A stretch of DNA of 64,000 nt from UBA1227 sp045599345 (GTDB lineage Bacteria; Bacillota; Clostridia; Oscillospirales; Acutalibacteraceae), in NCBI GenBank assembly GCA_045599345.1, contig JAZRVV010000031.1, forward strand, positions 1-64,000, given 5' to 3'. Positions 8,905-17,153 of this stretch are shown here, piece after piece (position 1 is the stretch's first letter; every line of letters begins with the position of its first letter). The notes under the pieces were generated by a model that was given only the letters and a program-made list of their open reading frames with translations, did no database searches and was not told where the DNA came from. Made by a program: the position numbers and the translations under genes.

Positions 8905-10086
8905 TTATTTAGCAGTCTGCTGTGTTTCGAATTCCCAAAGAGCTGTTTCGTTGTTAGCTACTTTGATGAATGCTGTGTCACGCTTAGCGTCGCCGATTTC
9001 GTCAAATGCGATATCGCCAGAAACGCCCTTGTATGTTACTGCTGGAAGTGCAGCCTTGATAGCAGCAGGATCAGCTGAACCAGCTGCCTTGATAGCCTCA
9101 AGTGCTACGAAGTAAGCGTCATAACCCATTGCTGTTACAGCAGAGATTGTGTCGTTACCACCGTTTGCTGTCTTAGCGTCAGCGTTTGTGTTGATGTATT
9201 CCTTGATGTTCTTATCGAAGTCAGCGTTACCACCCTCTGAATAGAAAGTAGAAACATAGAGCTTGATGTCTGTGCCCTTTGCTGCTGCAAGAACCATGTT
9301 GTCATCAAGTGTGTCTGAACCAACGATTGGGAAGTTTACTTCAAGCTTTGCTGCCTGAGCAACGATCTGTGTTGCATAAGCAATAGATACAGGGCAGAAA
9401 AGAACGTCACAACCCTCTGACTTAGCCTTGTTGATGTATGAGCTAAAGTCTGAGTTGTTTGTTGGGAATGAGTCAGCGATTACTGTGCCGCCAGCCTTTT
9501 CAAAAGCATCCTTGAAGAATGCGATGAGGCCCTGGTCATACTCATTACCAAGCTCGCCAAGGCAGTAAGCCTTCTTAGCGCCGAACTTATCCATTGAGAA
9601 GTTAGCAAGAACTGTTCCCTGGAATGGATCAAGGAAGCAGATACGGAAGTAGTGGTCGTTGCCAGCTGTTACGTTAGGGTTTGTGCATGTAACACCAAGT
9701 GCTGCAAGACCAGCGTTCTTGAATGTCTCAGAAGCTGCGATTGAAACGCCTGAGCCATATGAACCAAGAACGATAGCAACGTTCTTACCAACGAGCTCAG
9801 CAGCAGCTGCTGGAGCCTTAGCCTGGTCAGAACCGTTATCTGCATAAACGAGCTCAACCTTGTAAGTTTCACCGTTTATATCAACTGTAGGAACCTGTGA
9901 GTTTGCATACTGCATACCGAGAGTTTCCTTCTTACCACCTGCGCCTGAGTCGCCTGATGCTGGCTCAAATACGCCGATTCTAATTACCTTCTCACCGTTT
10001 GCTGATGTGCCACCATTGTTTGCAGAACAAGCTGCAAGGCTGAACACCAATACGAGAGCAAGTACGAGTGCTATTACTCTTTTCAT
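8905..10086 (-). CDS. livK: Substrate-binding lipoprotein of the Liv importer
   Basis: A 393-residue periplasmic-binding-protein type I fold carrying a lipoprotein signal: a basic start, a hydrophobic core and a lipobox LAAC with Cys19 as the lipidated residue. A Ser/Gly/Asn-rich linker follows, typical of Gram-positive lipoproteins. The VLGSYGSGVSIAASE and GYDAYFVALEAIK segments match the ligand-cleft regions of Leu/Ile/Val-binding proteins. As first gene after the promoter it would be made in excess over the membrane subunits, as is usual. Actual ligand unproven. Confidence 0.93.
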   Translation of the reverse strand: MKRVIALVLALVLVFSLAACSANNGGTSANGEKVIRIGVFEPASGDSGAGGKKETLGMQYANSQVPTVDINGETYKVELVYADNGSDQAKAPAAAAELVGKNVAIVLGSYGSGVSIAASETFKNAGLAALGVTCTNPNVTAGNDHYFRICFLDPFQGTVLANFSMDKFGAKKAYCLGELGNEYDQGLIAFFKDAFEKAGGTVIADSFPTNNSDFSSYINKAKSEGCDVLFCPVSIAYATQIVAQAAKLEVNFPIVGSDTLDDNMVLAAAKGTDIKLYVSTFYSEGGNADFDKNIKEYINTNADAKTANGGNDTISAVTAMGYDAYFVALEAIKAAGSADPAAIKAALPAVTYKGVSGDIAFDEIGDAKRDTAFIKVANNETALWEFETQQTAK

Positions 10087-10156
10087 TGTAATTCTCCTCC
10101 GATTGTCGAATTAGTTTATATATTATTTTTTATATTATAAAAAACAATATGCAAGA

Positions 10157-10185
10157 ATTATATCAAAATTATGCAAATCAATCAA
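10157..10185 (-). promoter_or_regulatory. Sigma-A promoter of livKHMGF
   Basis: On the minus strand TTGATT (10180-10185), 17 bases, then TATAAT (10157-10162). Transcription would start near 10150, leaving a leader of roughly 60 bases before livK with a GGAGGAG ribosome site. Confidence 0.75.
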
Positions 10186-10250
10186 TAAAACAAAGGTCAT
10201 TAATATATAATTGTCGATTTTAACAGTAATACATAATACTTTTTGTAAAA

Positions 10251-10279
10251 AAGCACCTTCAACGACGTTGAAAGTGCTT
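10251..10279. terminator. Terminator after the PnuC-like gene
   Basis: A stem-loop in which AGCAC-TTCAACG pairs with CGTTGAA-GTGCT, followed on the minus strand by TTTTTT. It ends the pnuC-like transcript and separates it from livK. A T-rich run on the plus strand is also present. Confidence 0.75.
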
Positions 10280-10288
10280 ACTTTTTGT

Positions 10289-11080
10289 TTATTCACTTTT
10301 TGACTTGATATACCGTGTCCACTTGATATATCCGTAAGTGGTATTTGTAAGGTATCCAAGTTTCAAAATCAGGAGCACATACTGTCCTGACAATATGTTG
10401 ATTACTGCCTCGAGTATCGCATCAATGTACCATGCTATCCACTGCTCCCTAAAGCGCAAGAGGATAAACACGCCATTTGCTACTGCGACAGCAGATACGC
10501 AAGCATCAAGGTAACACACTATGATTTCAAGTGTCTCATTACCACCAAAGAGGTCCGTGCCAAAGTCAATAAAGGTAAGCAAGTATCCAACGCCAATGGT
10601 CCATACAATAATACCAAGTATTAGGAGTACCTCCTGCTTGCCCGTTAGTGTGCGGACCACTGTCAAAGAGTCGTCCTCCTTGTCCGGATGCTTATTCCAT
10701 GTGATAAAGCTTATTATGTCGCAAGGCAACCAGAAGAACAGTGTCGTTGCCATTGTAGCGAAGCGATATGCGAGAACAATACAGATTGCAATTTCGCAGA
10801 GCTCGACAAAGACAGAGACAATGAAATTCCACTTGCTTTGCTTTGATATAAGCAGTTCGCAGAGGATGTTGAGGAGCGTATCAAGGAGGTACAAGAACAT
10901 GATGAGTGTTCCGTTAACGCCATTGATATCCTCCTCTGGGAAGATTACTGCGAAGATTGATGCGAGTACTGTAATTCCGATAAACCAGCACTTTTCATAG
11001 GTCGTAAACGACTTGCGCTTTATGACCATAATCAAAATGCCAATTAGCGAAAATACAGCAGCGAGGATAAAGTTATTCAA
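10289..11080 (-). CDS. PnuC-like transporter
   Basis: A 263-residue protein with seven or so membrane segments. The C-terminal part, including REQWIAWYIDAILEAVI and LKLGYLTNTTYGYIKW, resembles the WxxW and Gly/Tyr/Trp signatures of PnuC vitamin transporters, which move nicotinamide riboside or thiamine by facilitated diffusion. The N-terminal part is more divergent than in typical PnuC and the substrate is unknown. Its start overlaps the end of the PLP lyase gene by 8 bases, so the two are coupled. No riboswitch was recognised ahead of the pair. Confidence 0.6.
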   Translation of the reverse strand: MNNFILAAVFSLIGILIMVIKRKSFTTYEKCWFIGITVLASIFAVIFPEEDINGVNGTLIMFLYLLDTLLNILCELLISKQSKWNFIVSVFVELCEIAICIVLAYRFATMATTLFFWLPCDIISFITWNKHPDKEDDSLTVVRTLTGKQEVLLILGIIVWTIGVGYLLTFIDFGTDLFGGNETLEIIVCYLDACVSAVAVANGVFILLRFREQWIAWYIDAILEAVINILSGQYVLLILKLGYLTNTTYGYIKWTRYIKSKSE

Positions 11081-12356
11081 TATTAATCAGTCCTTTTTCA
11101 TAGAGCTTTTGCATGGACATCATAATGCCAAGTTTTGCATGCGGGAAGGTAAGTCCTCCCTGGAAATATACGGCGTATGGAGGGCGAATTGGGCCATCGG
11201 CTGAAAGCTCGATGGATGAGCCCTGTACAAAGGCACCAGCTGCCATGATGACATCATCAGCATAGCCTGGAATTGGCTCTGGAACTGGTGTGAAGTAGCT
11301 GTCCACCGGCGCTGCCGCTTGGATGCCTTCACAAAAGGCACAGAGTGCCTCGGCAGAGCCTAGTTCCACAGATTGAATGATGTCATGGCGTGACTCGGTG
11401 CCGTTTGGAATTACATTAAAGCCAAGTGTCTCGTATGCACGTGCTGCGAATATCGCACCCTTTTCTGCGCTCGCTGCGACTGTTGGAGCAAGGAACAATC
11501 CCTGGTAAAGCCTCGTGTTGAGTTCAAGGCTTGCTCCGACATCTCCGCCAATGCCAGGTGCAGTAAGGCGATTCATGCAACGTGCAACGAGTTCCTCTCG
11601 TCCACAGATATATCCACCAATTGGTGCAAGTCCACCGCCAGGATTTTTAATGAGCGAACCAACAACTAAATCAGCGCCAACATCTGATGGCTCAATTGTC
11701 TCGACAAACTCACCATAGCAATTGTCCACCATTACTATAACATCAGGCTTTATTTGCTTGATGAACATTGTCAGCTCCCCTATCTCTTTAACAGAGAATG
11801 TTGGGCGCTGAGCATAGCCCTTGGAACGTTGAATCTCAACGAGCTTGGTCTTTTCATTGATGGCACGACGGATGTTGTCATAGTCAAATGTGCCATCAGG
11901 AAGTAAATCAACCTGCTTATAGCTGACACCATACTCCTTGAGTGAGCCAACACCATCCCTGATGCCGATTACCTCCTCAAGTGTGTCATATGGCTTGCCC
12001 ACAGGTGACAACATCTCGTCACCTGGCAAGAGGTTAGCAGAGAGAGCAATCGCAAGCGCATGTGTACCGCAGGTAATTTGACCGCGCACGAGTGCCGCCT
12101 CCGTATGGAATACGGAAGCGTAAACGGCCTCTAATGTGTCACGACCCAAGTCGTCGTGACCATAGCCTGTCGTGCCCGCAAAGCAACCTGCGTTAACACG
12201 GTTATCCTGCATTGCCCCTATGACCTTCATCTGGTTGAACTCGGCCACGCTATCTATTTCACGAAATCTCTCGTCAAGATCCTTTAAAATCGAATCTGAA
12301 AACTTAATTATCTTCTCGTCGATTCCAAAGCCCTTATATGCATCAAAACTGTTCAT
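11073..12356 (-). CDS. Cys/Met-metabolism PLP enzyme, aluminium-resistance (YnbB-like) family
   Basis: A 427-residue fold-type I PLP enzyme. The Schiff-base lysine region is VVGSLIKNPGGGLAPIGGYI (about residues 231-250), and the PLP-stacking region GTTGYGHDDLGRDTLE lies near residue 61. This arrangement belongs to the methionine gamma-lyase-related family long annotated as aluminium resistance protein, commonly found in Clostridia. The true reaction is unsettled, with C-S lyase chemistry on cysteine or homocysteine derivatives the usual guess. It is co-transcribed with the PnuC-like gene, which it overlaps by 8 bases. Confidence 0.85.
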   Translation of the reverse strand: MNSFDAYKGFGIDEKIIKFSDSILKDLDERFREIDSVAEFNQMKVIGAMQDNRVNAGCFAGTTGYGHDDLGRDTLEAVYASVFHTEAALVRGQITCGTHALAIALSANLLPGDEMLSPVGKPYDTLEEVIGIRDGVGSLKEYGVSYKQVDLLPDGTFDYDNIRRAINEKTKLVEIQRSKGYAQRPTFSVKEIGELTMFIKQIKPDVIVMVDNCYGEFVETIEPSDVGADLVVGSLIKNPGGGLAPIGGYICGREELVARCMNRLTAPGIGGDVGASLELNTRLYQGLFLAPTVAASAEKGAIFAARAYETLGFNVIPNGTESRHDIIQSVELGSAEALCAFCEGIQAAAPVDSYFTPVPEPIPGYADDVIMAAGAFVQGSSIELSADGPIRPPYAVYFQGGLTFPHAKLGIMMSMQKLYEKGLINIE

Positions 12357-12431
12357 CTTAATCCCCTTTGATTTTTTCGGTTTTGATTATAACAACGTAG
12401 TTTTCTGGTGTCAATTGATTTTGAAAAACTG

Positions 12432-12460
12432 TTGATTTTATATCATTGTAATGATATAAT
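12432..12460 (+). promoter_or_regulatory. Promoter with embedded palindromic operator for the DUF3990/HTH pair
   Basis: TTGATT (12432-12437), 17 bases, TATAAT (12455-12460). A perfect 20-base inverted repeat, TATATCATT-GT-AATGATATA, covers 12439-12458, filling the spacer and overlapping the -10. A dimeric HTH protein bound there would block RNA polymerase, as expected for autoregulation by the second gene. Confidence 0.75.
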
Positions 12461-12481
12461 TTCAAGCAAAGAGGTGATAAT

Positions 12482-13180
12482 ATGTCTGAAATCACATTAC
12501 TCCACGGTTCAAACAACATAATTGAATCGCCAAACCTAAAATCAGGTAGGTTTGATAACGATTATGGTCAAGGGCTGTATTGCACCAAGGACGAATCCCT
12601 TGCTGCCGAATGGGCTTGCAAGGATAACACTGATGGATACATAAACTTTTATAGATTAAAAACCGATGATTTAATAGAACTAAATCTTCTAGAAGGCAAT
12701 TACAACATATTAAATTGGATGGCTATTTTATTAAATCATCGTACATTTGCTTTACGTTCCGAGGTCTCTTTAGATGCAAAAAAGTATCTAATTAAAAACT
12801 TTGGAATCAATCTATCCACTTACGACTTAGTTACAGGTTATCGAGCCGACGATTCATATTTTGCTTATGCAAGTGCCTTTGTTGAAAATGCTATACCTCT
12901 TAGAACACTTAATTACGCATTACGACTTGGCAACCTCGGTGTTCAGACCGCTCTTGTTTCAAAGAAGGCTTTTGATAACCTTACGTTTGAGAAAGCCGTT
13001 CAAGTCAGCCGTGATATCTACTACCCTAAATTCATCTCGCGCGACGTCACGGCGCGAGAAACGTATAAGAAGTCTCTTTCCAAGAAAAAGCCATACAAAG
13101 ACGATATATTTATGATTGATATTTTGAGAGAAGGAATGAAAAACGATGACCCGCGCATACAACGAATCGTATCTAAGTGA
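12482..13180 (+). CDS. DUF3990 protein, ADP-ribosyltransferase-like fold
   Basis: A 232-residue protein. The opening LLHGSNNIIESPNL, the DYGQGLYCTKDESLAAEWA segment and GYRADDSYF fit DUF3990, a family whose His-Gly-Ser and Gly-x-Gly-x-Tyr motifs resemble the NAD-binding core of ADP-ribosyltransferases. Such proteins are suspected toxins or modifying enzymes, though no activity is established that I can cite. The gene begins 6 bases after an AGAGGTG ribosome site and overlaps the HTH gene by 35 bases. Codon use is more AT-rich than in the housekeeping genes nearby, which suggests acquired DNA. Confidence 0.7.
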   Translation: MSEITLLHGSNNIIESPNLKSGRFDNDYGQGLYCTKDESLAAEWACKDNTDGYINFYRLKTDDLIELNLLEGNYNILNWMAILLNHRTFALRSEVSLDAKKYLIKNFGINLSTYDLVTGYRADDSYFAYASAFVENAIPLRTLNYALRLGNLGVQTALVSKKAFDNLTFEKAVQVSRDIYYPKFISRDVTARETYKKSLSKKKPYKDDIFMIDILREGMKNDDPRIQRIVSK

Positions 13181-13802
13181 TGCAAAAAACCAACTTGGCA
13201 ATATGTATGATTACCTCATCAACTCCTGCGGAATTGATGGAATATTGGTGTCACTTTTTTTTAAAAATACAGGCTATGCCGAACTATTTCAAACCGGTAA
13301 CCCAACTATAATAGTTGGAATGTCTGGAATAGAACTCGGCAAAGCGGTAATTTCAAAAGCATACTGTGGTTACTATATTTTCAAAGAACCGAAACTCTCA
13401 AGCCACTACTCACCCGAGTATTGGTGTGGCTGGGTACTTGCCGAGTACCAATGGTACACCGCGCACACCTTTGAATCAATTTTCAAAAGCATTCCTTTCG
13501 ATGAGTTGCTACTTATGTATCCAAAATATCATGAAATGGATACAATGCGAGTAATTGAAGCGCTTGAGAACAAATATTATTCCAAAAGAAACAAAGATGA
13601 ATCCAAACTCAAAACCATTCGTGAAATATGCGGGTTCTCACAATCTGAACTCGCAAAAGAATCTGGTGTAAACTTAAGATCAATTCAGATGTACGAACAG
13701 AAAATTAACGACATAGACAAGGCGCAAGCAAATACAGTATACAAACTCGCCCACACCCTACACTGTCGCGTTGAGGATTTGCTTGAGGAACCGATGAAAT
13801 AA
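13146..13802 (+). CDS. HTH (XRE) regulator with N-terminal partner domain, probable antitoxin
   Basis: A 218-residue protein. The C-terminal 65 residues form an XRE-type helix-turn-helix (LKTIREICGFSQSELAKESG, then LRSIQMYE). The N-terminal 145 residues are a separate domain with two Trp-rich patches (EYWCGWVLAEYQWY) that I cannot assign. The two-domain build suits an antitoxin that both contacts the DUF3990 protein and represses the operon. Its ATG has AGAAGGA about 10 bases upstream, inside the DUF3990 gene. The matching operator is the 20-base palindrome in the promoter. Confidence 0.7.
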   Translation: MTRAYNESYLSDAKNQLGNMYDYLINSCGIDGILVSLFFKNTGYAELFQTGNPTIIVGMSGIELGKAVISKAYCGYYIFKEPKLSSHYSPEYWCGWVLAEYQWYTAHTFESIFKSIPFDELLLMYPKYHEMDTMRVIEALENKYYSKRNKDESKLKTIREICGFSQSELAKESGVNLRSIQMYEQKINDIDKAQANTVYKLAHTLHCRVEDLLEEPMK

Positions 13803-13805
13803 AAA

Positions 13806-13832
13806 GGAAGTGTCAGCAAAACTGACACTTCC
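13806..13832. terminator. Bidirectional terminator
   Basis: An 11-bp stem (GGAAGTGTCAG/CTGACACTTCC) with a 5-base loop and TTTT downstream, between the convergent HTH and phosphatase genes. Confidence 0.85.
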
Positions 13833-13837
13833 TTTTC

Positions 13838-14317
13838 TCATTTAAGCTCTTCCTCAAGCACTTTTACATACTGCTCAAGGTAGGCCTTGATCTTGTTCAT
13901 CTCACCTATGTACTTCTCAATATCCTTGATAAGCCATGGGTCTGGAACAGGCTTATATTTGCCTGTGGCAGCCTCTGAGAGTGTTTTAAACTTACCCTGC
14001 CACCAAATTGGCGTAAGGAGTTTATGCCCCTTTGTCATGCCGATAATAATATCGGCATTTTCAAAGAGTTTTATATCATATGGGCGCAAGATATAGCCTG
14101 GCTTGTGGCTATTTACATAGCCCTCATCAAAGCCCTCTCTTATCAGTGCCTCTGCAGTTTTTGGATCAATATAAGGCACTGGGCTCATAACAGCTGATGA
14201 TTTAACATCAACCTTGCCACGGAGCACATCAGACTCCTCTACCATTTTTCTAAACATATACTCACAGTATGGGCTCCTGCACATATTTTGTGAGCAGACA
14301 AAAAGTACGTTATACAT
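13838..14317 (-). CDS. Low-molecular-weight protein tyrosine phosphatase family protein
   Basis: A 159-residue protein with the LMW-PTP P-loop as CSQNMCRSP at the N-terminus (C-x5-R-S). The general acid is probably in the DPW segment near residue 137, where the family has DP. It would dephosphorylate Tyr-P or, in related proteins, Arg-P or reduce arsenate. The Cys inside the loop (CSQNMCR) also resembles arsenate-reductase relatives, so the exact substrate is open. The ATG at 14317 is preferred over a TTG at 14335 because GAGGA stands 7 bases before it. Confidence 0.8.
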   Translation of the reverse strand: MYNVLFVCSQNMCRSPYCEYMFRKMVEESDVLRGKVDVKSSAVMSPVPYIDPKTAEALIREGFDEGYVNSHKPGYILRPYDIKLFENADIIIGMTKGHKLLTPIWWQGKFKTLSEAATGKYKPVPDPWLIKDIEKYIGEMNKIKAYLEQYVKVLEEELK

Positions 14318-14394
14318 TAGAATTTCCTCACACAAGTTTATAGGAGAAATTCTATCACAATTATTATTTTTTTCAATATAAACAATTTCTTACG

Positions 14395-14796
14395 TCAACT
14401 CTCATAAACATAATATGTTTTTGTCTCTGTATTAGTTCCACTTTTTGCTGTAACGGTCGCTTTTAAACGATAAGTTGCTAAAGGAGAAGTTACTTTGCTT
14501 TCCTCATATTCTGCTGTCCTCGAGTTAAATGTTGATTCCCACGTTTGAACCGTTGAATAACTTCCACTTGTTAATTTTTGCAACTCCATTTTAATTTTTA
14601 TTTGAGTTACAGTCGAAGTACATGTACATTTGACTTTAACTTTTGTATTAATAGCACCATGAGATATCGTAGCGTTTACAGATGAAATTAGAGATGTTCT
14701 ATCACCATCCGTTTCATCTGCGGTATACGCAAAAGCAATAGTGCTCAATCCAAATAAAAGTACCAATGACAATATAATTGCAAATATTTTTTTCAT
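14395..14796 (-). CDS. Small secreted protein, ECF-regulon member
   Basis: A 133-residue protein with a clear signal peptide: MKKIFAIILSLVLLFGLSTI followed by AFAY, with cleavage likely after AFA. The mature part of about 110 residues is Ser/Thr/Lys-rich with predicted beta strands and a CTCTST segment. It resembles small secreted beta-sandwich proteins of Clostridia but I cannot name the family. GGGAGGT stands 7 bases before the ATG at 14796. It has its own promoter element, identical in layout to that of the ABC exporter operon. This suggests a shared envelope-stress or peptide-related role. Confidence 0.75.
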   Translation of the reverse strand: MKKIFAIILSLVLLFGLSTIAFAYTADETDGDRTSLISSVNATISHGAINTKVKVKCTCTSTVTQIKIKMELQKLTSGSYSTVQTWESTFNSRTAEYEESKVTSPLATYRLKATVTAKSGTNTETKTYYVYES

Positions 14797-14820
14797 AAAT
14801 TTACCTCCCATTTTTTCTAT

Positions 14821-14856
14821 ATAAGCATAGTGCTTAAGTAAAAACTATTTGTGACA
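14821..14856 (-). promoter_or_regulatory. ECF-type promoter of the small secreted protein
   Basis: On the minus strand TGTCACAA (14849-14856), 14 bases, AGCACTATGCTTAT (14821-14834). The same two blocks with the same 14-base gap occur before the ABC exporter operon at 20000-20035. It does not look like a sigma-A promoter. A start near 14815 leaves a short leader holding the ribosome site. Confidence 0.75.
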
Positions 14857-14857
14857 C

Positions 14858-15535
14858 TTATTTTACCCTTTCCAATTCATTTGCAATTTTTACAACAGTT
14901 TCTTCCGTAAGTATATCGGTTAAATCAGCATCTATTGTATAAACATATTCACCTGTAGACCACACAATTGTCGCCATACCCAAATCATTACAAACAAAAG
15001 AGTCATATCCGTTAATATCAACTACTTTATAATCATTTCTTTCTGTATTTAGCGCCACCATTCCATTTGCTAAAGAAACATCAATTATGATAATTTTACC
15101 TTCTTCATTTTCAAATCTCATATATTGGCTAAAATTTTTAACAAGTGAATTTTCAACCAATTTATATCCTTTTGGTATGTATCCTGGATAAACTTCCATA
15201 CAATCATTAGTGTTTTGCTTATTAAAGATTATTTCAGTCCAATCACTATGTACTGTTTCCATATATGACTTAATAGGACCATATGCAACAGCCGAAATTG
15301 CGGTCACCATTAATATTGCAGCTATCGCAAGTGCTCGTACTGATATTTTTCTTTTTTTGCGATTCTTCTTATTAGGTTTTTTATTTAAAAGTTTGATAGT
15401 ATTATTTCTTTTTTTCTCATAACCATAGCCAAAGATATGTTCCTTTTCATCATTTGTTGTTTCGAGCAACTCATCAATATGATCTTCTTGATAATCTCTA
15501 CAAGCTATAATCAAACTTTCTTCATTATTTATCAC
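14858..15535 (-). CDS. Membrane anti-sigma factor with extracytoplasmic DUF4367 domain
   Basis: A 225-residue protein with one membrane segment (ALAIAAILMVTAISAVAY, about 69-86) preceded by a very basic stretch, so the N-terminus is cytoplasmic. The outer part (about 95-225) matches DUF4367, including YPGYIPKGYKL and VWSTGEYVYTIDAD. Proteins of this build lie next to ECF sigma genes in Clostridia and hold the sigma factor at the membrane until a signal arrives. It begins 9 bases after the sigma gene stop, so the two are made together. Confidence 0.8.
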   Translation of the reverse strand: MINNEESLIIACRDYQEDHIDELLETTNDEKEHIFGYGYEKKRNNTIKLLNKKPNKKNRKKRKISVRALAIAAILMVTAISAVAYGPIKSYMETVHSDWTEIIFNKQNTNDCMEVYPGYIPKGYKLVENSLVKNFSQYMRFENEEGKIIIIDVSLANGMVALNTERNDYKVVDINGYDSFVCNDLGMATIVWSTGEYVYTIDADLTDILTEETVVKIANELERVK

Positions 15536-15544
15536 ATTATCACC

Positions 15545-16084
15545 CTATTCTAAGCAATCCTTCAATCTTTTTCGGCACCTGCATATTTTTTGACGCGCAT
15601 TTTCTTCAGTTATATTAAAAATTTCTGCGATTTCCTTATATGAAAGGCCTTGAGCATATTTGAGCAAAAGAGGATATACATACTCAAACGGCATTTTTTC
15701 TAAAGCAATTTTTAGTTCTAAATGATCATTATTTGTAAAGTCTGTACTATCTACTTCAATTACATTACTCTTTTCCGAAAACTCTTTTTCTTTAGTCTCC
15801 TTTTTATATTTTTTCATTGCCGTACGTTCAGCTATTGTCGCAATATAACGTTTGTGCTTATCAACTGGCAAATTTTTAAATCTATCAAAACTTTTTGATA
15901 ACTCTAAAAAAGTGTCATGTACGTTATCCTCAGATAATTGAACATCATTCAAGTATCTATACGAAATTTTGTAGATTAGTGATTGATACTCAAAATACAA
16001 CTTTTCAAAATACTTTTTATCATCTTCACAATCAATATTTTGTAAATAAAAACTTAATATACCAATACCCCCCCCATGCAGCAT
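15545..16084 (-). CDS. ECF-family RNA polymerase sigma factor with G8 tract at its 5' end
   Basis: A 179-residue sigma-70 family protein. Region 2 covers about residues 25-90 (FEYQSLIYKISYRYL, DNVHDTFLELSKSF) and region 4 about 125-175 (GLSYKEIAEIFNITEENARQ). The only in-frame conventional start is the ATG at 16084, which has no SD sequence and lies about 9 bases from the predicted transcription start. Codons 4-6 are a run of eight G (16068-16075). One G fewer or more puts the frame into a stop within about 20 codons. Production may therefore switch by slippage, or a non-standard start after the G run may be used. Confidence 0.8.
   Translation of the reverse strand: MLHGGGIGILSFYLQNIDCEDDKKYFEKLYFEYQSLIYKISYRYLNDVQLSEDNVHDTFLELSKSFDRFKNLPVDKHKRYIATIAERTAMKKYKKETKEKEFSEKSNVIEVDSTDFTNNDHLELKIALEKMPFEYVYPLLLKYAQGLSYKEIAEIFNITEENARQKICRCRKRLKDCLE
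16068..16075 (-). repeat. Homopolymer G8 tract (slippage-prone)
   Basis: Eight consecutive G on the coding strand, six codons or fewer inside the sigma factor gene. With 8 G the frame is open. With 7 it meets TAA after TATTGGTATAT, and with 9 it meets TGA about 12 codons later. Confidence 0.7.
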
Positions 16085-16099
16085 TATGAAGTTGAGATT

Positions 16100-16128
16100 A
16101 TTATAAGACTTTCTGTTTTTTCAAACAA
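16100..16128 (-). promoter_or_regulatory. Sigma-A promoter of the ECF sigma gene
   Basis: On the minus strand TTGTTT (16123-16128), exactly 17 bases, TATAAT (16100-16105). Start expected near 16093, giving a nearly leaderless mRNA for the ATG at 16084. Confidence 0.75.
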
Positions 16129-16135
16129 GACTTCA

Positions 16136-16157
16136 AGGGTGACCGTTCAGTCACCCT
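16136..16157 (-). terminator. Terminator after the ABC/DUF2712 operon
   Basis: An 8-bp perfect stem (AGGGTGAC/GTCACCCT) with a 6-base loop. The U-tract after it is weak (TTGAAGTCTT), so some read-through into the sigma gene is possible. Confidence 0.6.
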
Positions 16158-16185
16158 TTCAAAGTAATATTGGTGGATTATAAAA

Positions 16186-16629
16186 TTAGTCTGGAGTTAT
16201 TCCAGTTTCTTCATCCCAATATCCAGTAACAGTATATGTTGATGCAATATTGTTATTATCACGACCGTTTAAATATACAGTAGCAAAATCTCCATTGTCA
16301 TTTGCAGCATAATAATGTGCACCTGTTGACACTTGTACTGAATGCCAACTTGCAGCTAGTGTTCCATCGCTTTTGGTTATAACATATTCCGTAAATGTTC
16401 TTCCTGTTCCCGGCTCATTAGACGTTTTGAAATTCACTTTCCACGCATTATTGTTATTAGTAGTGTCTCTAAACTGCCCTACTGTATATCTTGTAACATT
16501 ACGATTTGCTTGAATGTTAAAACTATAGATAAGATTCTCATCGCCAGCGAAAGCGCTGACAGCAAATGTTGCAACAAAAAGCATAACTACTAATACAACA
16601 GAGAATACTTTAGTTGTTTTCTTTTTCAT
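16186..16629 (-). CDS. Secreted DUF2712-type protein
   Basis: A 147-residue protein with a signal peptide (MKKKTTKVFSVVLVVMLFVA, ending SAFA). The mature domain is Asn/Thr-rich with the closing segment TVTGYWDEETGI, which I associate with DUF2712, a family of small secreted proteins in Bacillota that often sits beside ABC transporter genes. Its function is unknown, and a bacteriocin-like or peptide-sensing role has been guessed for such loci. It overlaps the preceding membrane-anchored gene by 4 bases and ends the ABC operon. Confidence 0.65.
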   Translation of the reverse strand: MKKKTTKVFSVVLVVMLFVATFAVSAFAGDENLIYSFNIQANRNVTRYTVGQFRDTTNNNNAWKVNFKTSNEPGTGRTFTEYVITKSDGTLAASWHSVQVSTGAHYYAANDNGDFATVYLNGRDNNNIASTYTVTGYWDEETGITPD

Positions 16630-17153
16630 TCTTGTCCCTCCAAATTGCTATGTTGTTTTAAATTGTTATCCACCATTACTACTTTGCCAACGTCATTTAC
16701 ATCAAAATTTTCAGTAGTACAAAGCACATATTTTAAAAAAAACATTTTCCCATTATCTTCAATAGTTACTGTTTTTGGCTTAACTATATTGTCATTGACA
16801 ATCACATAGGCACAATCAAATGGAACTAAAGATCCATATATAAATGTGTTGTTTTCTAAAACCCCATCCCAAAACACTAGAGTAGAATCATAGGAAAAAC
16901 TTTCTAATTCATCAGACGACACCACCACATTTGCACATACGATTTCAGTACAAAGTGCGACCATAGCTGAATCATCACTAAAATCAACACATAAAAAATC
17001 CTTTGTGGAATCAATATATTCACTTACCCAACTATAGTTGCCGTCTTCTTTACCCAATTTGTTTTGTAAGTTTAATAGTTTAAATATACAAACTGCAATC
17101 ACAATAAAACTTACTAGCAATAGAATAAGCGTAGAGATTTTTTTAGTTTTCAT
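16626..17153 (-). CDS. Membrane-anchored extracytoplasmic protein, ABC operon
   Basis: A 175-residue protein with one N-terminal membrane anchor (STLILLLVSFIVIAVCIFKL) and an outer domain of about 145 residues without recognised motifs. The start ATG at 17153 overlaps the ATPase gene by 11 bases. An in-frame TTG at 17183 is also possible. It is placed between the ATPase and the DUF2712 gene and may help recruit or process the secreted partner. No family assignment. Confidence 0.65.
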   Translation of the reverse strand: MKTKKISTLILLLVSFIVIAVCIFKLLNLQNKLGKEDGNYSWVSEYIDSTKDFLCVDFSDDSAMVALCTEIVCANVVVSSDELESFSYDSTLVFWDGVLENNTFIYGSLVPFDCAYVIVNDNIVKPKTVTIEDNGKMFFLKYVLCTTENFDVNDVGKVVMVDNNLKQHSNLEGQE

